Program-made: the position numbers and the translations under genes | Notes under the pieces: model-generated | Database searches by the model: none | What the model was told of the DNA's origin: nothing | The model's input: only the letters and a program-made list of their open reading frames with translations | Source of the DNA: DATAES01 sp036493595 | GTDB lineage: Bacteria > Actinomycetota > Acidimicrobiia > Acidimicrobiales > JACDCH01 | Direction of reading: 5' to 3' | DNA: 19,807 bases | Assembly: GCA_036493595.1 (NCBI GenBank) | Contig: DASXPN010000070.1 | Coordinates: 1-19,807, forward strand | Shown: positions 15,575-19,807 of the stretch, in pieces | Position numbering within the stretch: position 1 is the first letter of the stretch | Layout of the letters: each line of letters opens with the position of its first letter

Positions 15575-16480
15575 CTACGCCTCGTGGCCCGCTTTGCCGA
15601 ACATCGCGAGGATCTGCAGGCGCTCGGTCTCCGGCAAGGAGAGGAAGCGCATGGTGATCTCGTCCCTGTTGCGCACGTCAGCGAACTTCGCGAGCGGTGT
15701 CGGCGAGGCTGCGAGGCGGGCCCGGTCGTCGTCGGACAGGTTCTGCAGGAAGACGATTGCCTCGTCGACGCTGTGAAGCTGGTTGAACCGGACGATGAGA
15801 TCGTCGACCGAGTGGTCGATCTGCCGCGGCACGATCGAGGCGGGAAACGCCGCGACGATGGCGAGCACGTTGTCGAGCCGCTGCGTGACGTCGTTGGTCG
15901 TGACGAACTCGCCCTCCGCGATGGAGAACAACGTCGTGTCGTGGAACGCGAAAGTCCACGTCGACCGTGCGAGGACGAGGGTCTGCACTGCCGGCGTCAC
16001 AATCTCCGGTGCGAACCCGAGCAGAGGCACGACCCGGAACCGTGCGTCGAAGGCCGGGTTGCCGGTGGGGACGTCACTGCCGCCGAAGGCGGAAAACTTC
16101 TGGCGTGGTTCGATGCCCTGTAGGGGGACGATGGTCGGCAGCTCGAGGGCCACGAGAGACGTCGCGTGGACGTGGGCGGCGACGCGCAGGTCGGCTGTCT
16201 CCATCGGGGTCCAGACGTTGGCGACGGTCACCGTGGCGCCGTTGATCGATCCGCGGTAGGCGTCGCTGCAAAACATCGGGGGGAGGCCCTCCCGCACGTT
16301 GAGCGGACGTGCCCGGAACTCGTGCAGGGTCCGGGACACCTGGTGGATGACACTGAGGTCCCGGCTTCCGAAGAGCGGGTCGGCAGCCGGGTAGAGCCCC
16401 CTCGCCGCGGCCGCCTCCGCCAGGCCGGGGACGCCCGGCGCGGCCTGGCCCTGGTGCTTGCGGTGCCCGAACAGCGGCAT
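15575..16480 (-). CDS. Unrecognised 301-residue protein
   Basis: I do not recognise this protein. It has a short basic N-terminus (MPLFGHRKHQG), an Ala-rich helix, then a mixed alpha/beta middle part with FSAFGGSDVPTGNPAFDARFRVVPLLG, which recalls DUF3137-like proteins only loosely. The C-terminal third is helical and charged and contains a leucine/acidic segment that ends near MFGKAGHEA. No convincing transmembrane helix or signal peptide is seen. The ATG has GGGAGG six bases before it, and codon use matches its neighbours, so it is a real gene. A TAACCT hexamer about 45 bases upstream may be its -10 element. It is transcribed in the same direction as the operon but is separated from it by 223 bases. 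Confidence 0.75.
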   Translation of the reverse strand: MPLFGHRKHQGQAAPGVPGLAEAAAARGLYPAADPLFGSRDLSVIHQVSRTLHEFRARPLNVREGLPPMFCSDAYRGSINGATVTVANVWTPMETADLRVAAHVHATSLVALELPTIVPLQGIEPRQKFSAFGGSDVPTGNPAFDARFRVVPLLGFAPEIVTPAVQTLVLARSTWTFAFHDTTLFSIAEGEFVTTNDVTQRLDNVLAIVAAFPASIVPRQIDHSVDDLIVRFNQLHSVDEAIVFLQNLSDDDRARLAASPTPLAKFADVRNRDEITMRFLSLPETERLQILAMFGKAGHEA

Positions 16481-16524
16481 GCGCGCCTCCCGCGTTCAGC
16501 GCTTGCCCTGGCTCGCGCCCGCGC

Positions 16525-16530
16525 AGGTTA
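16525..16530 (-). promoter_or_regulatory. Candidate -10 element for the 301-aa gene
   Basis: On the minus strand this reads TAACCT, directly preceded by TG, and fits the actinobacterial TANNNT pattern. A start site near 16518 would leave a leader of about 38 bases that includes the GGGAGG ribosome binding site. No clear -35 element is seen. Confidence 0.35.
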
Positions 16531-16617
16531 CAGCCGTTGGACTAACGCGACGCTCGCGTCCTCCGCCCGCTCAAATCCACGGACGAGTGGCTGATACCGC
16601 CGACCAGGAACCTCTTG

Positions 16618-16691
16618 CGCGCTCGGAGGAACTCGAATCCCCAACCTTCTGATCCGTAGTCAGATGCTCTATCCAATTGAGCTACGAGCGC
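16618..16691 (-). tRNA. tRNA-Arg (anticodon ACG)
   Basis: This is a 74-base cloverleaf. The acceptor stem GCGCTCG pairs with CGAGCGC, with G as discriminator. The D arm is GCTC/GAGC with loop AATTGGATA. The anticodon stem is TCTGA/TCAGA with loop CTACGGA, which gives anticodon ACG (read as ICG). The variable loop is AGGTT, and the T arm is GGGGA/TCCTC with TTCGAGT. The T stem has one G-U pair. CCA is not encoded. A minus-strand ORF that spans it is only a translation of the tRNA. Confidence 0.96.
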
Positions 16692-16758
16692 GGGTTGAGC
16701 AGACGAGTCTAGGCGCACTCCGAACCCGCTCTTCACGGGCGCTTTACTGAAGCGGCCG

Positions 16759-16764
16759 TAACGT
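16759..16764 (+). promoter_or_regulatory. Candidate -10 element for a leaderless flavin-module transcript
   Basis: TAACGT (TANNNT) lies seven bases before the GTG at 16772, which is the spacing expected when transcription starts at the start codon. No ribosome binding site is seen before that GTG, consistent with a leaderless message. No clear -35 is visible. Confidence 0.4.
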
Positions 16765-16771
16765 ATGAGCC

Positions 16772-17065
16772 GTGGCATCCAAGCCTCACCCGGCGGCGCG
16801 CGCTCGAAGGACTGTCCTGTGGTCGACCGCGGTCGCCACCGTCGGGCTCACGAGCTACCTCGCCGTCGCGGCCCCTGCATCGTCCGCCAGCGGATCGTCG
16901 ACGACCGGCGCGACGTCCAACGGCGCGAGCGACACGCCCACCACGAACGGCACGATCCCCCGCCACAGCCGCCGCAATGGATCGACCCAAACGGTTCCCG
17001 CGCCGGTGCAGCCGGGCCAGTCCAACCAGTCGCCGCAACCGCATACACGATCCGCCGGGAGCTGA
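16772..17065 (+). CDS. Small membrane-anchored Ser/Thr-rich protein upstream of ApbE
   Basis: This encodes a 97-residue protein with a basic N-terminus (Lys4, Arg10, Arg12, Arg13), one hydrophobic segment (about 14-36), and a low-complexity Ser/Thr/Pro/Gln tail that would be extracytoplasmic. The N-terminal half looks like that of actinobacterial FMN-binding proteins in ApbE/ferric-reductase clusters, but the FMN_bind domain is absent. The tail contains SSTTGATS (42-49), which resembles the (S/T)GAT core of ApbE flavinylation sites, with Thr48 as candidate acceptor; the Asp often found upstream is lacking. The TGA lies 14 bases before the ApbE start proposed here. Alternatively it is the membrane anchor of ApbE, separated by a -1 frameshift. 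The GTG start is supported by the -10-like element, not by a ribosome binding site. Confidence 0.6.
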   Translation: MASKPHPAARARRTVLWSTAVATVGLTSYLAVAAPASSASGSSTTGATSNGASDTPTTNGTIPRHSRRNGSTQTVPAPVQPGQSNQSPQPHTRSAGS

Positions 17066-17069
17066 CCAC

Positions 17070-17074
17070 GGAGG
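17070..17074 (+). promoter_or_regulatory. Ribosome binding site that points to a CTG start for apbE
   Basis: GGAGG is followed by five bases and then an in-frame CTG at 17080. The next in-frame ATG (17095) is 20 bases away, too far for this site, and would cut off the conserved RFRA residues. No ATG, GTG or TTG occurs in this frame between GTG 16819 and 17095. Confidence 0.5.
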
Positions 17075-17079
17075 CGACG

Positions 17080-17970
17080 CTGCGATTCCGGGCGATGGGC
17101 ACGAACGTCCATCTCGTCGTGGTCGGCGGCGACGCGGAACTCCTCGAGCAAGCTCGGGCGCGCATCGAAGATCTCGAGCAACGGTGGAGCCGGTTCCTTC
17201 CCGACAGCGAGTTGTGTCAGCTGAACCGCGACGCGGGATCGGGTCGGGCGAAATCGGTCAGCGCAGCCACGTTCGATGTCGTCGAGCAGGCGATCGACGC
17301 GTGCCGCGAGACCGGTGGGCTGTTCGACCCGACGATCCTGCCGGCACTCGTCGCAGCGGGATACGACCGCAGCTTCGACGCCGGCCTGACTCCGTCAACA
17401 CGCCGACCACCGGCACGCACGAACACGTGCGACGGCATCGTCCTCGATCACGAGAGGTTGTCGATCACGCTCCCGCCGTACTGCGAGCTCGACCTCGGCG
17501 GCATCGGCAAGGGTCGCGCCGCGGACCTCGTTGCCGACGAGCTCATCGACACTGATCGAGCAGCCGGCGGTTGCATCAATCTCGGCGGTGATCTTCGTGC
17601 GTTCGGCAATGCGCCTGCGGGCGCGCCGGGGTGGGCGGTGGGGCTCGAACAGCCGCACGATGCCGACGAGGTGATGTTGGTCGTCGGGCTGGCCGACGGC
17701 GCGCTCGCGACATCGTCCACGACGAAGCGCCGTTGGCAGGGAGAGGACGGCGTCACCCGTCACCACCTCATCGACCCTCGCACGGGCGAGCCGGCAACCA
17801 CGACACTCGCCTCCGTCTCTGTCATCGCGTCGAGCGCGATGACAGCAGAAGTCCATGCCAAGGCTTCACTCATCGCGGGGAAGCCGACGGACGAGACGTT
17901 GCCCATGCTGTTCGTGCGCGATGACGGAGCTCGCGAGACGTTCCACGGCTTCGAGGCGTACGTGTGGTGA
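17080..17970 (+). CDS. apbE: FAD:protein FMN transferase (ApbE family)
   Basis: This encodes about 296 residues. ApbE attaches FMN from FAD through a phosphoester to Thr/Ser in target proteins and needs Mg2+. Motifs in order are RFRAMGTNVHLVV at the N-terminus, DSELCQLNRDAG, GGLFDPTILPAL, LDLGGIGKGRAAD, GGCINLGGDLRAFG, a TSSTTKRRW segment, HHLIDPRTGEPA, and AEVHAKASLIAG. No signal peptide or lipobox is present at this start. The frame is open back to ATG 16765 (401 residues), but that extension is out of frame with the small membrane protein and looks non-coding. The CTG start is argued from GGAGG spacing; ATG 17095 is the conservative choice. The ferric-reductase-like gene follows after 42 bases, so the gene belongs to a flavin electron-transfer cluster. 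Confidence 0.9.
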   Translation: MRFRAMGTNVHLVVVGGDAELLEQARARIEDLEQRWSRFLPDSELCQLNRDAGSGRAKSVSAATFDVVEQAIDACRETGGLFDPTILPALVAAGYDRSFDAGLTPSTRRPPARTNTCDGIVLDHERLSITLPPYCELDLGGIGKGRAADLVADELIDTDRAAGGCINLGGDLRAFGNAPAGAPGWAVGLEQPHDADEVMLVVGLADGALATSSTTKRRWQGEDGVTRHHLIDPRTGEPATTTLASVSVIASSAMTAEVHAKASLIAGKPTDETLPMLFVRDDGARETFHGFEAYVW

Positions 17971-17984
17971 ACGAACACCCCGTG

Positions 17985-17996
17985 CCAACCGGTTGG
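17985..17996. promoter_or_regulatory. Perfect 12-bp palindrome between apbE and the ferric-reductase-like gene
   Basis: CCAACCGGTTGG is fully self-complementary and lies in the 42-base gap between the two genes. It could be a protein binding site or a small mRNA structure. With no loop, a stable hairpin is unlikely unless the centre opens. Confidence 0.35.
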
Positions 17997-18012
17997 TCGA
18001 AGTGAGTGGCGC

Positions 18013-18588
18013 GTGAGCAACGAGATCTGGTGGTACGTCGCGCGCTCGTCCGGGTTCATCGCGTGGATCGCCGCGCTCGGCTCGTTGCTGTTCGGACTCG
18101 CGCTCAGCACGAGAGCGCTCGGTCGGCGCCCACGCGGACCGTGGCTGCTCGACGTGCACCGTTATCTCGGTGGGTTGAGCGTCGCCTTCGTCGCGCTGCA
18201 TCTCGTCGCGCTCATCGCCGACAACTTCGTGCCCTTCGGCATCGTCGACCTTCTCGTGCCGTTCGTTTCGAGCTATCGCACGACTGCGGTGGCGTGGGGA
18301 ATTCTCGCCTTCTGGTTGCTCATCGTCGTCGAGGCAACGTCGCTCGTGATGCACCGCCTGCCCCGGCGAACCTGGCATGGCATCCATCTCACGAGCTACG
18401 CGATCGCAGTGGCGGCGACACTGCACGGTCTCTACGTGGGGACCGACACCGGCAATCCCGTCTTCCGGTGGATCGGGCTCGCGGCCCTCGGCCTCACCGG
18501 GTTCTTCACCATCTATCGCGTGCTCGCCCCGGCCGAGTCTCCGGGGAGGAACTCGACCGGGGCGAAACCACGCACGTTCGCCGCCTGA
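18013..18588 (+). CDS. Ferric reductase-like transmembrane protein (haem b membrane protein)
   Basis: This encodes a 191-residue membrane protein with about five to six hydrophobic helices. Candidate haem ligands are His49 (DVHRYLGG), His63 (ALHLV), His122 or His125 (WHGIHLTSYA), and His138 (TLHGLYVG), paired across helices as in ferric-reductase/YedZ/NOX-like domains. No FAD/NAD-binding domain is attached, so it carries electrons only through the membrane. Such proteins occur next to ApbE and FMN-binding proteins in actinomycetes and are thought to move electrons from a quinone or reductase to an extracytoplasmic flavin. The GTG start lies 42 bases after apbE and has a weak purine stretch before it. 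It ends 12 bases from the convergent lipoprotein gene. Confidence 0.85.
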   Translation: MSNEIWWYVARSSGFIAWIAALGSLLFGLALSTRALGRRPRGPWLLDVHRYLGGLSVAFVALHLVALIADNFVPFGIVDLLVPFVSSYRTTAVAWGILAFWLLIVVEATSLVMHRLPRRTWHGIHLTSYAIAVAATLHGLYVGTDTGNPVFRWIGLAALGLTGFFTIYRVLAPAESPGRNSTGAKPRTFAA

Positions 18589-18600
18589 GACGTCAGCTCG

Positions 18601-18981
18601 TTACGCGGCCCACCGGCACGACCACGCGCCCCAGCTCCCCGACTGGTTGAACAGCCACGCTGCGTATTGCGCGTTGGCATACGGATCAGTCACCGCCGAC
18701 CACGCCTGTCCTGTCACGGCCTGGAACTGGCTGGCGTGGACCCGATTGATCTGGAAGAGGCCGTAGTTGCCACCACCGCCGCTCACCGCGGCGGGGTTGA
18801 GCCCCGACTCGCACTGGGCAACGCGGGTCGCCTGATCGGCAATCGGCCCGAAGGCCACGTTGATGGCGTTTTGTGTCGTTGACGGAGCCGCGGCGCTGGA
18901 CGCACCCGGGTCGCATGCGGCCAAGCCGAGCGACCCCACGAAGACAAGCCCCATCAGGGCTGCTCGTAGTCGCTTGGTCAT
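18601..18981 (-). CDS. Lysozyme-like lipoprotein (transglycosylase/Rpf-like fold)
   Basis: This encodes a 126-residue secreted protein. The signal peptide is basic (MTKRLR), then hydrophobic, and ends in the lipobox LAAC with Cys23 as the lipidated residue. After a short Ser/Ala/Thr linker comes a compact lysozyme-like domain: RVAQCESGLNP with the probable catalytic Glu58, GGNYGLFQINRVH, and DPYANAQYAAWLFNQSG. Cys57 and Cys122 may form a disulfide. It probably cleaves peptidoglycan glycan strands. It resembles the single-domain transglycosylase/resuscitation-promoting-factor-like proteins of actinomycetes, but has no LysM or G5 domain. The ATG has AGGAGG nine bases before it. A CRP-like box and a long structured leader lie upstream. 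Confidence 0.88.
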   Translation of the reverse strand: MTKRLRAALMGLVFVGSLGLAACDPGASSAAAPSTTQNAINVAFGPIADQATRVAQCESGLNPAAVSGGGGNYGLFQINRVHASQFQAVTGQAWSAVTDPYANAQYAAWLFNQSGSWGAWSCRWAA

Positions 18982-19230
18982 GGTTGGTCTTCCTCCTGAT
19001 TGGCTGGACCCGAGTCCGCCCGCGCGCCGAAATGGCGGCGGGGAAGGACGGCAACGGGGGCGCGCCGCCTGGGAGGCAAGAGTCGAGGCCGCTACGGGAG
19101 CTGTTTCTCAGCCGCTCACCGTGGGACTCGGAATCCGGCGCCGCTACCAGCTAGGGGCGGCAGCGCAGTTCCCAGCGCGGGTCCTATGGCGTGTGCGCAA
19201 CATGATGGACATGATCGTCACGCGTTCGCA
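18982..19230 (-). promoter_or_regulatory. Long GC-rich 5' leader of the lysozyme-like lipoprotein gene
   Basis: I see no credible gene in this stretch. Read on the minus strand it holds several potential hairpins: GCCGC/GCGGC around 19143-19166, GCTG/CAGC with an AGAAA loop at 19100-19112, and GCCT/AGGC at 19067-19077. A candidate closing stem joins CGCC (19188-19191) with GGCG (19066-19069). If transcription starts near 19224 the leader would be about 240 bases, long enough for a riboswitch. Cell-wall hydrolase genes of actinomycetes often have c-di-AMP riboswitches, but key conserved residues are not all found here, so no riboswitch class is assigned. Confidence 0.3.
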
Positions 19231-19236
19231 ACATTA
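19231..19236 (-). promoter_or_regulatory. Candidate -10 element for the lipoprotein gene
   Basis: The minus strand reads TAATGT, a good TANNNT match. It lies just downstream of the CRP-like box, and would place the start of transcription near 19224. The -35 region would overlap the CRP-like box. Confidence 0.35.
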
Positions 19237-19241
19237 GGCCG

Positions 19242-19257
19242 TGTGAACTTGGTCACG
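19242..19257. promoter_or_regulatory. CRP/FNR-family operator candidate
   Basis: TGTGA-ACTTGG-TCACG matches the CRP consensus TGTGA-N6-TCACA at nine of ten specified positions. It is upstream of the lysozyme-like lipoprotein gene on the minus strand, and no real gene starts to its right on the plus strand. In Mycobacterium tuberculosis the CRP homologue controls rpfA, a muralytic gene, so the context is sensible. It overlaps the likely -35 region, which would favour repression from the TAATGT promoter. Confidence 0.5.
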
Positions 19258-19265
19258 AATGCTCG

Positions 19266-19290
19266 CGAGAGTTTACGGGAAAGACTCTCG
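19266..19290. terminator. Stem-loop, possible terminator of the ffs/tRNA-Ser transcript
   Basis: CGAGAGT (19266-19272) pairs with ACTCTCG (19284-19290), extended inward by a T-G and a T-A pair, with a 7-base loop. It lies downstream of tRNA-Ser and the direct repeats in the minus direction. No T tract follows on either strand, so this would be a U-less terminator or a processing structure. Confidence 0.35.
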
Positions 19291-19362
19291 GAGCGACCGG
19301 GGCGGGTGCCGCGTCCGGAGGATGCAGCGAGCAGAGGGACTGGGATCCCTTCGAATACGCGG

Positions 19363-19439
19363 GGCGAGGGAAGCGCCAGCGACGAGCCGCACCGAGGCGG
19401 AGACAGCGAGCGCAGCGAGCGCTCGGAGCCGACCAAAGG
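19363..19439. repeat. Direct repeat copy A (about 77 bp)
   Basis: This copy matches copy B at an offset of 83 bases with two visible mismatches. It contains the small palindrome GAGCGCTC and periodic GAGCGCAGCGAGC runs. It has stops or only low-complexity peptides in all frames and is not coding. A truncated third relative (CTCGGAGCGACCGG) is seen at about 19287-19300. Confidence 0.9.
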
Positions 19440-19445
19440 AAGCGC

Positions 19446-19522
19446 GGCGAGGGAAGCGCCAGCGACGAGCCGCACGGAGGCGGAGACAGCGAGCGCAGCG
19501 AGCGCTCGGAGCCGACCAGAGG
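19446..19522. repeat. Direct repeat copy B (about 77 bp), next to tRNA-Ser
   Basis: This copy ends six bases from the tRNA-Ser 3' end. It differs from copy A at one base in the middle and one near the end, so the duplication is recent or kept uniform. Such GC-rich repeats near tRNA genes are common in actinomycetes, but I cannot name this family. Confidence 0.9.
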
Positions 19523-19527
19523 TACAG

Positions 19528-19612
19528 CGGAGGGAGTGGGATTCGAACCCACGGTGGGTTGCCCCACACACGCTTTCCAAGCGTGCCGATTCGGCCGCTC
19601 TCGCATCCCTCC
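19528..19612 (-). tRNA. tRNA-Ser (anticodon GGA)
   Basis: This is an 85-base class II tRNA. The acceptor GGAGGGA pairs with TCCCTCC and the discriminator is G, as expected for tRNA-Ser. The anticodon stem CACGC/GCGTG carries loop TTGGAAA, which gives GGA. The long variable arm TGGGG/CCCA is present, and the T arm is GTGGG/CCCAC with TTCGAAT. CCA is not encoded. It lies 10 bases after the SRP RNA in the direction of transcription and is probably made from the same transcript. Confidence 0.96.
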
Positions 19613-19622
19613 GGAACTGCAC

Positions 19623-19760
19623 GACCCCGCCCTCGCACGTGGCGGCCAGGCGATCTGCGGCACACCGCGGGATCCGCTGAGAGCTGCTGCCTCCCGGCCC
19701 TGACTCGGTTCACGGTCCGCAGTTGCACAGGACCCGGCCGCCACATGCGAAGGCGGGGCC
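19623..19760 (-). ncRNA. ffs: Signal recognition particle RNA (bacterial small SRP / 4.5S-like)
   Basis: The minus strand contains the SRP RNA helix 8 core: GTCAGG, then GCC-GGGA-GGC, then AGCAGC. This is the Ffh-binding domain with a GNRA tetraloop (GGGA instead of the common GGAA). The flanking strands pair over a long distance: GGCCCCGCC at the 5' end with GGCGGGGTC at the 3' end, and CGCATGTGGCGGCC with GGCCGCCACGTGCG. The ends are set by this pairing and by the promoter, so they may be off by a few bases. The RNA forms the targeting particle with Ffh. tRNA-Ser(GGA) follows after 10 bases, an arrangement known near dnaX in other actinomycetes. Confidence 0.9.
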
Positions 19761-19767
19761 GGATGCG

Positions 19768-19773
19768 AGGTTA
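19768..19773 (-). promoter_or_regulatory. -10 element of the ffs promoter
   Basis: The minus strand reads TAACCT and is followed by seven bases and then the G that begins the terminal SRP RNA stem. Position and sequence agree with transcription starting at 19760. A -35 near 19791-19796 (TCACCG) is poor. Confidence 0.5.
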
Positions 19774-19807
19774 CCGGGCCGCGTGCGCGGCGGTGATCCC
19801 GGGTTGG

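Noticed and set aside
15478..15581. 14-bp repeat CGTCGCGCTACGCC (two copies 90 bases apart) as an attachment site
   Set aside because: There is no integrase or foreign DNA between the copies, and the flanks are not alike; probably chance in GC-rich sequence.
16542..16778. 78-codon minus-strand ORF
   Set aside because: Its middle part is a translation of tRNA-Arg(ACG).
16765..17079. N-terminal extension of ApbE to ATG 16765
   Set aside because: The extension is Arg/Pro-rich and out of frame with the plausible small membrane protein; its composition is that of a shadow frame.
19081..19112. CTGAGA-containing hairpin as a TPP riboswitch
   Set aside because: The other conserved TPP parts (ACCTGATC-like and CGTAGGGA-like segments) are absent, and the gene is unrelated to thiamine.
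19273..19746. Several overlapping minus-strand ORFs with repeated Ser/Arg/Leu peptides
   Set aside because: They translate the 77-bp direct repeats, tRNA-Ser and the SRP RNA.

Overview
The window is GC-rich bacterial DNA from an actinomycete. The evidence is a very large LAL/MalT-type LuxR regulator, frequent GTG starts, tRNA genes without an encoded CCA, an ApbE/ferric-reductase-like gene pair, and an SRP RNA lying directly before tRNA-Ser(GGA). An Acidimicrobiia-like host fits but cannot be proved from this sequence. Almost all of the window is coding. No insertion sequence, integrase, phage gene or CRISPR array was seen, so it reads as ordinary chromosome.

Layout. Positions 1-227 hold the end of a RibD/DHFR-like reductase gene. 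Positions 391-1764 encode a DUF2252 protein. On the minus strand, 3719-1766 encode a small acidic-tailed protein and a DHA2-type MFS exporter. Divergent from these is an 876-aa LuxR-type ATPase regulator (3857-6487), and three abutting inverted repeats lie in the shared control region. From 15351 down to 6446 seven tightly packed minus-strand genes form one probable operon: an SDR glucose-dehydrogenase-like enzyme, NDH-2, an aldose-1-epimerase, a GH15 trehalase/glucoamylase, a GMC oxidoreductase, CydA and CydB. Next come an unrecognised 301-aa protein (minus) and tRNA-Arg(ACG) (minus). A plus-strand flavin module follows: a one-TM Ser/Thr-rich peptide carrying a TGAT motif, ApbE, and a ferric-reductase-like membrane protein. 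The right end holds a lysozyme-like lipoprotein (minus) with a long leader and a CRP-like box, two copies of an approximately 77-bp direct repeat, tRNA-Ser(GGA), and the SRP RNA gene (ffs) with its promoter.

How the genes may work together. The seven-gene operon reads as a complete intracellular chain from stored sugar to oxygen. GH15 would release glucose from trehalose or a short glucan, the epimerase would interconvert anomers, and the SDR enzyme would oxidise glucose and make NAD(P)H. NDH-2 would pass electrons to quinone without pumping protons, and cytochrome bd would reduce O2. The GMC enzyme could be a second flavin-dependent sugar oxidation step. This grouping is the most striking system in the window. 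The second is the compact flavin electron-transfer cluster, where the expected FMN_bind carrier is missing and a short peptide or a split ApbE takes its place. The enzyme families are recognised from motifs; the pathway logic is inference.
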